From Tamlana sp038148895 (lineage in GTDB: Bacteria; Bacteroidota; Bacteroidia; Flavobacteriales; Flavobacteriaceae): a stretch of DNA of 64,000 nucleotides. Positions 54,806 to 62,855 of the stretch are shown one piece after another. The notes beneath the pieces are model-generated. The model was not told the origin of the DNA. It was given only the letters and a program-made list of their open reading frames with translations, and made no database searches. A program made the position numbers and the translations under genes. Numbering within the stretch: position 1 is the first letter of the stretch; each line of letters begins with the position of its first letter. Location: the NCBI GenBank assembly GCA_038148895.1, contig JBBVGQ010000002.1. The stretch is one strand, 5' to 3'.

Positions 54806-54982
54806 TTATTTCTTGTTGTAAATATGCCCTGAGCCTATTTCAATTTCAGAACGTTCTAATTGGTTAATTCTTTCTATGTTGGAATTGAACTCTCTTAACA
54901 GCTTTTTTCTTTCTTTAATAGTACGAGCAATAAAAAATAGCAGTATAAAAATAGGAGCAATAATAAGTAGTAATGCGGTCAT
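54806..54982 (-). CDS. 58-residue single-pass membrane protein
   Basis: Small ORF below the usual size cut-off: MTALLLIIAPIFILLFFIA forms a transmembrane helix, followed by a basic helical tail (RTIKERKKLLREFNSNIERINQLERSEIE) and GSGHIYNKK. Its C-terminus GHIY resembles GHMY in the neighbouring 83-residue protein, 15 bases upstream on the same strand, so the two look like divergent paralogues in one operon. No family recognised. Supported by ATG start, typical TM plus basic tail and the matching neighbour rather than by homology. Confidence 0.6.
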   Translation of the reverse strand: MTALLLIIAPIFILLFFIARTIKERKKLLREFNSNIERINQLERSEIEIGSGHIYNKK

Positions 54983-54996
54983 GGAGGTTAAGTTTT

Positions 54997-55248
54997 TTAG
55001 TTATCGCCATACATGTGGCCTTCAGTAAAATCTCGGTATGGCTTTTCCTTTTTTTCTTCTTCTTCAAATTTTTTGTTTAGGGCGTCTAATTTTTCATTTT
55101 CCTTTTTAAGCTTGTATGATTTTCTAACACCTAGTAGCAGCAAAACCGCAAAAAATACGACAACAACAACAAGCATTGTTAAAATGTTAGACTCATCCAC
55201 TAAAGCTAGGCTTAATGAAAAAACAGAAAAGATTTGGTTGGCAAACAT
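54997..55248 (-). CDS. 83-residue membrane protein with charged coiled-coil tail
   Basis: Begins with a hydrophobic region (IFSVFSLSLALV, possibly a short signal or re-entrant helix), then a strong transmembrane helix (LTMLVVVVVFFAVLLLLGV), a basic-acidic coiled coil (YKLKKENEKLDALNKKFEEEEKKEK) and DFTEGHMYGDN. It is upstream of a 58-residue protein with the same TM-plus-tail plan. No catalytic motif is seen. A TATATTTG -7 element sits at 55278-55285. Function unknown. Confidence 0.7.
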   Translation of the reverse strand: MFANQIFSVFSLSLALVDESNILTMLVVVVVFFAVLLLLGVRKSYKLKKENEKLDALNKKFEEEEKKEKPYRDFTEGHMYGDN

Positions 55249-55277
55249 TGAGGTTTAAAGTTGATTAATTTACTTAT

Positions 55278-55285
55278 CAAATATA
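55278..55285 (-). promoter_or_regulatory. Candidate -7 element for the small membrane-protein pair
   Basis: The minus strand reads TATATTTG, a full TAnnTTTG match, 29 bases before the ATG at 55248. The -33 position is weak. An inverted repeat TTTCTCA/TGAGAAA (55292-55322) lies just upstream and could be an operator. Confidence 0.45.
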
Positions 55286-55477
55286 GTATAATTTCTCAGC
55301 TATACATTTCTGTTGTGAGAAATGTTATTCACAGTGTTATCAAAAAAGTCAAACATCGATGTAACAATTAAATGTGAAAAGATACCAATATTTAGAGCGG
55401 TTAAAATTTTGATTTAAATATTTTTTAACGAAATTGCTTGTCCGTAAAATTGTTCAACTTTAAATACAAACCATAAC

Positions 55478-56815
55478 ATGTCAGACGATTTTGATTTATT
55501 AGAAACCTCTTCAAACGAAAAAAGCGAAAAAGTAGATGTTAACTGGGGAAAAGCCATTGACACTATGAAATCTAAATTGTCGCAAGAAGACGACCCTGAA
55601 GTTCGACAAAAAATACTAAATGCCACTTTAGATGATGTAGTGCATATGGCCGAAAAGGACCGTACAACGCTTTTGGATGCCATTAAAGACTTAACTGATT
55701 ATCAAGACGAAGTTGGAATTATTTTCGAAAAATTCTCCTCGCTAAATGCTACCGAGCAAAAAGTAATCGACGATGCCCAAAAAGCTTTAGAGCGCGCCAG
55801 AATTGAGTTGGAAGATGCAGAAGCCAAACCAGATACTTGGTGGAACAACCTTTGGGGGCGTAAAAGCAAAATTAAAAAAGCACAAGAAGAACTTAAAGCT
55901 GCTGAAAAAACAAGAGCTGCTGCCGATAATAAAGCAAAAGCTATGTTTCAAGAACGTATAGAGAGCGCTGATGTTCAAACTTTGTTAAGTGAGCTTTCAT
56001 ACAAGTCTCAAGCTGCAGTTGGACGCTTAAAAAATCGTGAGGTTGAAATTAAAGAGGTAGAAGACAAGTTACAAGACGCCATTGTTGAAGCCACAAAAAA
56101 CCATACCAAGGCTTTAGAAAAGAAAAAAGAAGTCGAAGCTAAACTTGAAGAGCAATATGCTTTGTTAAAGCAAGCTAGACAAGAGCTTGAGGATATTGTG
56201 GATAAACAATCGGCTGAATATGCCCAAGCAGTTGGTAAAGTTACTGAACTTGAACAAAAAGTTGAAGAGTTGGAAGGCCTTAAAAATGCGTACACAACAC
56301 TTGCTGCAAGTAAAGATAGTTTTGTGCACAAGCACAACTTAACCATAAAGGTATTGACATCGCTTCGTAGCAATTTGCAAACGCATCGTGCTAAATTAAA
56401 GAGTGATACCGAAGAGCGTTTAAAATATTATGATGGTTACGTGGTGGCATTAAAGGCGAGAACTGACCAGGAATTCGCCGCTATTTTAGAGCATTTAGGT
56501 GTAAAAACCGATGAGCATATTGGAGAAACTTTAGCATCCATGCATACGGCCAGTGCCAAAGCCCGTCAAGATATGATGGATAACATCCCTGTTCATGAAA
56601 AAGTGATGCAAGGTGTTTACAGCAGTTACGCGGAGGCTTTACAGGAAATCCGTGCCAAAGATGGTGAAATACAAAAGAATTTTGCTGAACGCTATGGCAT
56701 TGATATGAAAGAGATTTTTGAGGATTATTATAAAGCTGATGCCAACAAACCTTCAGGTGAAGATGGTGAGCCCGCCGGAAAACCAAAAGCTTCAGAAGAC
56801 GATTTGTTATCTTAA
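55478..56815 (+). CDS. Large cytosolic coiled-coil protein, first gene of the uncharacterised operon
   Basis: A 445-residue protein with no signal or TM helix. After an acidic N-terminus and a helical segment (~20-75) it is almost wholly coiled coil (~80-330: EQKVIDDAQKALERARIELEDAEAKP, then KKVEAKLEEQYALLKQARQEL), then helices (LKYYDGYVVALKARTDQEFAAILEHL) and an acidic tail ending EDDLLS. General layout recalls TelA-type tellurite-resistance helical proteins, but this resemblance is weak and unproved. A hairpin at 56829-56853 follows, then six or more co-directional genes. Confidence 0.72.
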   Translation: MSDDFDLLETSSNEKSEKVDVNWGKAIDTMKSKLSQEDDPEVRQKILNATLDDVVHMAEKDRTTLLDAIKDLTDYQDEVGIIFEKFSSLNATEQKVIDDAQKALERARIELEDAEAKPDTWWNNLWGRKSKIKKAQEELKAAEKTRAAADNKAKAMFQERIESADVQTLLSELSYKSQAAVGRLKNREVEIKEVEDKLQDAIVEATKNHTKALEKKKEVEAKLEEQYALLKQARQELEDIVDKQSAEYAQAVGKVTELEQKVEELEGLKNAYTTLAASKDSFVHKHNLTIKVLTSLRSNLQTHRAKLKSDTEERLKYYDGYVVALKARTDQEFAAILEHLGVKTDEHIGETLASMHTASAKARQDMMDNIPVHEKVMQGVYSSYAEALQEIRAKDGEIQKNFAERYGIDMKEIFEDYYKADANKPSGEDGEPAGKPKASEDDLLS

Positions 56816-56828
56816 AATTTTGTATCAA

Positions 56829-56857
56829 AAGCGCTTCTGGACAAGAAGCGCTTCTTT
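56829..56857 (+). terminator. Hairpin between first and second gene of the operon (attenuator-like)
   Basis: AAGCGCTTCT (56829-56838) and AGAAGCGCTT (56844-56853) form a perfect 10-bp stem with loop GGACA, then CTTTTCT. It lies 14 bases after the coiled-coil gene stop and 45 before the next ATG. It could cut transcription partly, making the first protein in excess. Confidence 0.65.
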
Positions 56858-56897
56858 TCTAAATCAATTTCTAATTGAACTATTAGTTTAAAAAGAC

Positions 56898-57959
56898 ATG
56901 TCCATAAATCACATAGTAACACCCTTAGATTCTGCAATTCTTGATTCTAAAGAGCAATATGTGTTTTACCATCAAATGGTAGATTTTGCTTTAAAGGAAT
57001 TGATTGTCGCAGTACAAAGGCAAAAGATTTGTAACGAACAAGAAGTGTTGCTTTTTAAACAATACTGCGATTTGTTGTTGTACTCCGTTGAAGCCATGCG
57101 AATAAAATATATGTATGACGAGGAGGATAATATGAAGGTGGATTTAACCGAGTCTGGTTTTCCAAACTATTTGGAATTTCGGTATTTGTTCAATGATTTA
57201 GAATTGCGCGACGAATATGTAAGCAAATTAACGCCTATTACTGCGCTAAAAGAAGAATTTTTAGATACGCTTTTACGAAAGAAAGAACCTATTAAGAAAA
57301 GTAAACTCTTTCAGGCGGCATCGATTGTTTATTATACCTCGGTTAATAAGCAGTACATTTTTAATCGGTTTGTTCAAGGGAAAATTTTGGAAGCTCCAAA
57401 GGATTCAAAAAGTGATTTAATGACTAGTTGGAGTTTTTATGATGTGTCACACAATCGGCCATTTATCTGCTTCATGTATTTCAATTATGATGGTAACCGA
57501 ATTGAAGACCATAAAGAAGAAATTTATGATGTTTTAAAAACAGTTGCGGATAGGGATATGGCTTTAGATATGATGGCACATGCCATTGATAGAAAATTAC
57601 CAAAAGTATTTCCAAAGCTTATAAAACGTATTGATTTAGGCCCGTTACATAATGTTTTTGCAAAAGATGAAAATATGGTCACCCACGCCATTTTAAAAAG
57701 CATAGCTAAGAAAGAAGTGCCTTTAGAGGCTTACGCCTTATCATTAAAAACCGAAGAAGTATTGTCAAAAAGTGAATTTAAGGAAGGAGGGTTTTTCAAT
57801 AAGCAGATTTTACAGCATTGGGATGATGTTTTTAAACAGAACTATGTTTTAGCACCGCATCGGGTCATCCAATTGTTATACAACAAAACGCCTGAGATTA
57901 TGAACAGTTTAGCAAAACCACCAATTGAAATTGCTGAATTAAAAATTAAAAAAATATGA
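56898..57959 (+). CDS. Unrecognised soluble protein of the operon
   Basis: A 353-residue cytosolic protein with no signal, TM helix or known motif. Predicted mostly helical with an early helical pair (FYHQMVDFALKELIVAVQRQ, then EVLLFKQYCDLLLYSVEAMRI), a mixed middle section (FICFMYFNYDGNRIEDH) and a C-terminal helical part (LQHWDDVFKQNYVLAPHRVIQLLY). Start ATG 56898. Its last codons overlap the next gene's ATG (ATGA at 57956-57959), so the two are translationally coupled. Confidence 0.7.
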   Translation: MSINHIVTPLDSAILDSKEQYVFYHQMVDFALKELIVAVQRQKICNEQEVLLFKQYCDLLLYSVEAMRIKYMYDEEDNMKVDLTESGFPNYLEFRYLFNDLELRDEYVSKLTPITALKEEFLDTLLRKKEPIKKSKLFQAASIVYYTSVNKQYIFNRFVQGKILEAPKDSKSDLMTSWSFYDVSHNRPFICFMYFNYDGNRIEDHKEEIYDVLKTVADRDMALDMMAHAIDRKLPKVFPKLIKRIDLGPLHNVFAKDENMVTHAILKSIAKKEVPLEAYALSLKTEEVLSKSEFKEGGFFNKQILQHWDDVFKQNYVLAPHRVIQLLYNKTPEIMNSLAKPPIEIAELKIKKI

Positions 57960-58486
57960 GGTTAAATTTCTTTTTATTGTTATCGGTATTTGCTATGATA
58001 TCTTGCGATGGTAATGTTGATGAGGAGCCTAAAACTTTTACACCAAAAGGAAGTACAGATATAAACCTCGTAACGGGCATGGAAGCCCAGGCGTCTGAGT
58101 ATGACTCGCCAATTATTTTAGGGAACCCTAATGTTTTTAAAAGTCAAATGGTGTTTTTTCCAAATCCGGCAATTAATTTATTGTCAATTAAATCTAATTA
58201 TGTAATAACCGATATTTGGTTTGTGAAGGCAAAGACAGATAAAAAATATAAGGGCACGGATTTTTCTAAAATATTATCAAGCGATTTATACACCGAATCT
58301 GATATATCCTCAAGTGCAGAATTAAAAATTTCTGATATATCTGGAAACAATACGAACATCAATATCGAAAACCTAAGTTTTGGATATTACAGGGTTTTTG
58401 TTAAAGCCGATGGAGCTTTATTTTGGAGTAACATCTATGTTGGAAACGATATTGACATTGATGGATTAATTAGTTTTTGGAACTGA
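57956..58486 (+). CDS. Lipoprotein with a T9SS-tail-like beta domain
   Basis: A 176-residue lipoprotein with lipobox FAMISC (Cys17) then an acidic DGNVDEEPK start, possibly a surface-export signal. Residues ~65-165 read like a type A T9SS C-terminal domain: VFFPNPAINLLSIKS opens it, and the end is LSFGYYRVFVKADGALFWSNIYVG. It is unusual to find such a tail on a lipoprotein with almost no cargo. It overlaps the upstream gene by four bases and precedes the AAA+ gene by 33, so it is part of the same transcript. Function unknown. Confidence 0.7.
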   Translation: MRLNFFLLLSVFAMISCDGNVDEEPKTFTPKGSTDINLVTGMEAQASEYDSPIILGNPNVFKSQMVFFPNPAINLLSIKSNYVITDIWFVKAKTDKKYKGTDFSKILSSDLYTESDISSSAELKISDISGNNTNINIENLSFGYYRVFVKADGALFWSNIYVGNDIDIDGLISFWN

Positions 58487-58519
58487 TAACTATTACAATA
58501 AAAGACTTTAAAAACAAAC

Positions 58520-60484
58520 ATGGAACACAACTCAACATTCCCAATAAAACTAACCGAGCTCGATATGCTTCGAGATGAGGCAACATCATACTTAAAAAGC
58601 GTACAATGGGAGCAGGGTGCTCGAGCAAAAAACAGGGATAAAGATGGCAAGGATGAGTCAATTTTATTGTATTTGTCACGTGCCAATAACGGTACTAACG
58701 CAGCCGAAATAACATCGGTTTCAAAAACTATTTTGGCTTTAAAAAAGCGTTTATTGCCAGATTCTGTTGCCATTCCCATTTATTTAAACCAAACCCTTTT
58801 TGCCGTTCAGGAAGGCATTACGTTGGGCATTTGGATTAAAGACAGTTACTACGATGCCTCTGGGTTATCCGGTTTAAACGAAAACAAATCTGCGTTAGAT
58901 ACCAATGGAAAAAGGGAATACGAAAGTAAAATGCATACTGCCACGGCGTTTATGTTATTTTCCTTGGCCTATAAAATTTTAAGTGATTTAAAACCGCATG
59001 CTTCAGATGATTTAAGCGTTATGAAGCAAAAGTTTGCTGGCATTCCTGAGGTATCCTTAATGTCGCCCATTAAAGGAATTTCATGTGCTTTATTTTATTA
59101 CGACAAGTATTTGGGACATCCTGAAATTATTAAGTCCGATAAGGATGTTATTAATTTTACGGTGGTATATTTTGAATCATTGATTGATGAAATTCAACTT
59201 CGAAAAAGTTCTTTAGAATATACCGAAACCATTGAAGACAGAACGTATAAACTGGAAAATTCTGAGTTTGCTATTTCTGGATGGAACAATGTTTTTGAAG
59301 GAACAGCCAAAAGCGTGGAGTTCAATAAAGTGCAGTTCGAGCAAATTGTTGGTAATCGCGATGCGAAACATTTTGCCCGGCGATTGACCGAGCGTTTATT
59401 GAGTTACGATTTTATTGCGAAGAAAAATCCGTTTCAAGAATTGGGAGGTTTTATGCCCGTTTTCATGGGTTATGGTATTCCGGGAACCGGAAAAAGTATG
59501 CTTATTGCTGCTATTGCCACTCGTTTAAAAGAGCATTGCGATACTTTGGAGATACCGTTTTTGTTTCACCCTATGCCTGATACCCTGATTTCAACCTTTC
59601 AAGGTGGTTCTGCCGAAAAAATGGTGGAGTGGATGAAACCCATGCAAGACCCAACCAAACTTATTTTCGCGCCCATTGATGATGCTGAAAATAACTTGCA
59701 AGAGCGAACTGCACAGGGTGTTTCAGCAGGTGTAAAGGAAGTTATTGGGGTGTTTTTGCGTTATACCGAAGGTGCTTATGCGGTTAATTATGGCAACAGT
59801 TCCATAGGCTTATTCACCAATTTGCCTGAAATGTTGGATAAAGCAGTGATTTCGCGTGTGCAAGGTCGATTTAAAATTGATGGGGCCAGAACGGAACACG
59901 ACTTTTTAGATCAAGACCATTTATGGTGGCGGAAACTGGAAGATACCATGCCCGATTTTGTAAACATGCAAGGTCCAGAAAACTACAGTTATCTGCAAGA
60001 CCAAGGTTTGGCAAAAAATATGGGGGAAATTTTGAATACCGTTGAAAAGCCAACTGAAGAACGTGTTAATGAGATTTACGATAGGGTGGAAAAGCAATTT
60101 AAGGCGAATCAGCATTTGTTTTATGCTAATTTGTATAAGGACATGCAAAAGACATTTCCGTTTTTCTCGTCGCGAGATGTTCGTAATATTCAATCGGCGA
60201 TTTCTTTGCGCTTAACCGATTTTGACTTGGAAGAAGACTGGTTTGAAAACCCTGAAATCTATTTCAAGAAAGATTACGATACCAAATTCAACATGCTTCA
60301 GGAACTGATGCGCGCCAATATGAAAGGATTGGATTTTTCAGAAATTCGTCGTCAAGAAGTGGTGCGTTATTTAGACAATGTGGCCACCATTGCCGATACC
60401 GATTTTAAACGAAAAGTAGATGCTCGGATGAATCAATTAAACATAGAGACTGAAGCCAGAAAGCAATTCGAAAATGAGCAGTAA
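58520..60484 (+). CDS. Atypical AAA+ ATPase of the operon
   Basis: A 654-residue cytosolic ATPase. N-terminal ~300 residues are a helical domain I do not recognise. The ATPase core shows Walker A GIPGTGKS (319-326), a pore-loop-like STFQGGSAEKMVEWM, Walker B LIFAPIDDAE (381-390, with a doubled Asp rather than DE), sensor-1 Asn in LFTNLPEML and an Arg-finger-like SRVQGRF (445-451). The C-terminal ~200 residues are helical. This resembles clamp or remodelling AAA+ proteins, but the Walker B deviation is notable. The 3' end overlaps the Nudix gene by 11 bases. Confidence 0.82.
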   Translation: MEHNSTFPIKLTELDMLRDEATSYLKSVQWEQGARAKNRDKDGKDESILLYLSRANNGTNAAEITSVSKTILALKKRLLPDSVAIPIYLNQTLFAVQEGITLGIWIKDSYYDASGLSGLNENKSALDTNGKREYESKMHTATAFMLFSLAYKILSDLKPHASDDLSVMKQKFAGIPEVSLMSPIKGISCALFYYDKYLGHPEIIKSDKDVINFTVVYFESLIDEIQLRKSSLEYTETIEDRTYKLENSEFAISGWNNVFEGTAKSVEFNKVQFEQIVGNRDAKHFARRLTERLLSYDFIAKKNPFQELGGFMPVFMGYGIPGTGKSMLIAAIATRLKEHCDTLEIPFLFHPMPDTLISTFQGGSAEKMVEWMKPMQDPTKLIFAPIDDAENNLQERTAQGVSAGVKEVIGVFLRYTEGAYAVNYGNSSIGLFTNLPEMLDKAVISRVQGRFKIDGARTEHDFLDQDHLWWRKLEDTMPDFVNMQGPENYSYLQDQGLAKNMGEILNTVEKPTEERVNEIYDRVEKQFKANQHLFYANLYKDMQKTFPFFSSRDVRNIQSAISLRLTDFDLEEDWFENPEIYFKKDYDTKFNMLQELMRANMKGLDFSEIRRQEVVRYLDNVATIADTDFKRKVDARMNQLNIETEARKQFENEQ

Positions 60485-61055
60485 ACAAATTAAAAATATT
60501 AAGAAGAAGTTACTTTCGGATAATTACTATATTCTAAACCGGGTAACTTTCGATTATTTGATGCCCAATGGAAAATGGGTAAACCAAATGCGTGAGGTGT
60601 ACGATAGGGGTGATGGCGCGGGTATTTTGCTCTATAACAAGAAAAAGAAAACGGTTATTTTAACAAAGCAATTTAGGATGCCAACCTTTATGAATGATAA
60701 TAAAGATGGTGTATTGGTTGAAATTGCCGCAGGAATGCTAGACAAAGATAATCCTGAAGCCTGCATTATTCGTGAAACCGAAGAAGAAGTAGGCTACCGA
60801 TTAAAAGAAGTTAGAAAGGTTTATGAAGCCTATTCGTCACCTGGAGTGATGACGGAAAAAATGCACTTTTTTGTTGGAGAATACACTGATGACATGAAAG
60901 TTAATGAGGGTGGCGGATTGGATAGCGAACATGAGGATATTGAAGTTTTAGAACTGCCATTTGAAAAAGCGATTGAAATGCTAAATGCCGGACAAATTGA
61001 AGATACCCGAACTATTGTGCTGTTGCAGTATGCACAAATTCATAAGTTGTTGTAA
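60474..61055 (+). CDS. nudK: NudK-type Nudix hydrolase
   Basis: A 193-residue pyrophosphatase of the GDP-mannose/ADP-ribose branch. The Nudix box reads GMLDKDNPEACIIRETEEEVGY, with both catalytic Glu of REXXEE intact. It closely follows E. coli NudK: REVYDRGDGAGILLYN, LTKQFRMPTFMN, SPGVMTEKMHFFVGEY, GGGLDSEHEDIEVLELPF. Known NudK splits GDP-mannose to mannose-1-phosphate and GMP. Its ATG lies inside the AAA+ gene (11-base overlap) and it is two bases upstream of the next gene. The presence of a nucleotide-sugar hydrolase in this operon is unexpected. Confidence 0.92.
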   Translation: MSSKQIKNIKKKLLSDNYYILNRVTFDYLMPNGKWVNQMREVYDRGDGAGILLYNKKKKTVILTKQFRMPTFMNDNKDGVLVEIAAGMLDKDNPEACIIRETEEEVGYRLKEVRKVYEAYSSPGVMTEKMHFFVGEYTDDMKVNEGGGLDSEHEDIEVLELPFEKAIEMLNAGQIEDTRTIVLLQYAQIHKLL

Positions 61056-61057
61056 TA

Positions 61058-62293
61058 ATGGACAAACTTAAAACAGCCAATTTATATAGAAGTGAACTCA
61101 TTCCCGTTAGTGGAAAACTTGTTGAGCGGTACAACAAATGCTTGACAAAACTTGGTTTTAGCGAAACAAAACTTGATAGTTTTCATATTGACGGTGTAGG
61201 TTGGAGTCCTGAAGTTGCTGATGAAAAAAAAAACAACCACTATTTAAACAATGGTGAGGCTAATCCATGTGGCATTCTTATCACGCCTTTGCAAAAAGGA
61301 AAACCGGTTTATATGCCTACGCATACTTTTGATAGAGATATCATGAAGTTTGTGTTTAAAGTCCATGGTGAAAAAATAAAAGATGTCACCAGAGATTGTG
61401 CCATTTGTTTGGATTTCGACCAAGGTATAGATGCCTTTTACGAACCTTTAGATGTTTTAAAGTACGACAAAGTTAACGTCCACTTTCATTTAATAAATGA
61501 CTTGGATAAAATCCAAAAACAGCAATTGGAATTGGTTGATACTTTTAGTCAGGGTAATAACTTTATTGATGAAGCCATCCACGAACAATTGTTGGAATCC
61601 GCCAAACAATATGGTGATTTACGATACCGCGATTTAGAATTACATGAATTGCAATACACTACAGATTCTTTTTATACAGAGTCATTTGGAGGTGTTTATG
61701 TGTTGCGTGATTTTATTACGCCTATAGTAATTTTTGAGGATGAAAAATGGTATAAAGAAGCCATAAAAGACACCAATTATGAGGTATTGATTTACCATAT
61801 AGAACAGCCCGAACTTATGGACAAATTACGTGATCACATTATTATTGAATGTGATTTGGAAAAGGTTGTGAAAACAGAACGCTACGAGCGAATCAAAAAG
61901 TTTGAACTGGCAAAGTGCTTAGAAAAAACACAGCATCCTATAAAAGACATTTTAACGGATCCTATGCTTTATAAAAGCTACTTGAACAAACTTGATATGG
62001 CATCCCGTAAAAAAGTGATGAGTGTAGAGCGGTATTTGGAAAAACTTGAAGTGAGCAACGAATTTAAAATTGCTGATATAGTTGATGAAGATTTGTTTAA
62101 AGCGTTGCATCAGCCACATTCCTCTTTAAGTGCACAGCATCAAGACTTAATTTGGAAACTGTTGGTTAATATTTCACCTAAAGACGTGTTGTTTTGGTAT
62201 TGGTACGATAAAAAAGGGTTTTACAAAAGTTTTCAGACTTGGGATGAATCACTTAAAGACTGGGCCATTGAAACCATTAGTAACAATATTTAA
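61058..62293 (+). CDS. Unrecognised 411-residue soluble protein of the operon
   Basis: Starts two bases after the Nudix stop. Cytosolic, no TM or signal. It has an N-terminal mixed domain (IDGVGWSPEVADEKKNNHYLNNGEANPCGILITPLQ, then VYMPTHTFDRDIMKFVF and CAICLDFDQGIDAF), a middle with YGDLRYRDLELHELQYTTDSFYTESFGGVYVL and a helical C-terminus (EVSNEFKIADIVDEDLFKALHQ, then LLVNISPKDVLFWYWYDKKG). I vaguely associate it with an uncharacterised Bacteroidota DUF but cannot confirm. No catalytic motif is evident. Confidence 0.75.
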   Translation: MDKLKTANLYRSELIPVSGKLVERYNKCLTKLGFSETKLDSFHIDGVGWSPEVADEKKNNHYLNNGEANPCGILITPLQKGKPVYMPTHTFDRDIMKFVFKVHGEKIKDVTRDCAICLDFDQGIDAFYEPLDVLKYDKVNVHFHLINDLDKIQKQQLELVDTFSQGNNFIDEAIHEQLLESAKQYGDLRYRDLELHELQYTTDSFYTESFGGVYVLRDFITPIVIFEDEKWYKEAIKDTNYEVLIYHIEQPELMDKLRDHIIIECDLEKVVKTERYERIKKFELAKCLEKTQHPIKDILTDPMLYKSYLNKLDMASRKKVMSVERYLEKLEVSNEFKIADIVDEDLFKALHQPHSSLSAQHQDLIWKLLVNISPKDVLFWYWYDKKGFYKSFQTWDESLKDWAIETISNNI

Positions 62294-62339
62294 AAATTAT
62301 AGACTAATTTTATAAGAGACAACTTCAAACTCAAAAAAC

Positions 62340-62855
62340 ATGACACTAGAACTCATTATTTTCATCGGCTCAATTTTATTCGGAGCATTGTTGTATTGGA
62401 GAGAGTCCCACGGAAACAAACTATACCGTTTTTTCAATAAACTTATGTACTCCAAAGAATTGCAAATGAAAGCAACCGACAAAACAGGTTTTGTGTACCA
62501 GCAAAAATTCATTGTCCGTTTGGTTTTTATTGGATTCTTATTTTTAATAGGTATTGTAGTTACGCGCTTTTTGATTCCCATTGATTTGGCAACTATTTCA
62601 ATTTTTGCCTCCATGATTGTGGGAACTTTATTGGGTACCTATTTAGCAAATGTCATATTTAAATCTAGCGAGGTTATTGAACAAAAAAGTCATTCGTTGG
62701 AAGATGTAGTTCACGACACCATTGAAAAGGGAAAAGATTTTATTGAAGATTTAAAAACAAAAGATGCAAAGGAAATTGAGGAAGTAAAGCCAGATAAGCC
62801 AAAAGCCGAAGAGAAAAGTGCTCGAGAGCGTTTAAAAGATAAAGGATTGTTATGA
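62340..62855 (+). CDS. Membrane protein with cytosolic charged tail
   Basis: A 171-residue protein with three hydrophobic segments: one at ~3-20 (ELIIFIGSILFGALLYW), two at ~58-105 (VRLVFIGFLFLIGIVVTRFL, then ISIFASMIVGTLLGTYLANVIF). The acidic-basic tail (EVIEQKSHSLEDVVHDTIEKGKDFIEDL...ARERLKDKGLL) is a helical extension, probably cytosolic. Its last codons overlap the next gene's ATG (ATGA 62852-62855), indicating a coupled pair of membrane components in the operon. Confidence 0.75.
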   Translation: MTLELIIFIGSILFGALLYWRESHGNKLYRFFNKLMYSKELQMKATDKTGFVYQQKFIVRLVFIGFLFLIGIVVTRFLIPIDLATISIFASMIVGTLLGTYLANVIFKSSEVIEQKSHSLEDVVHDTIEKGKDFIEDLKTKDAKEIEEVKPDKPKAEEKSARERLKDKGLL

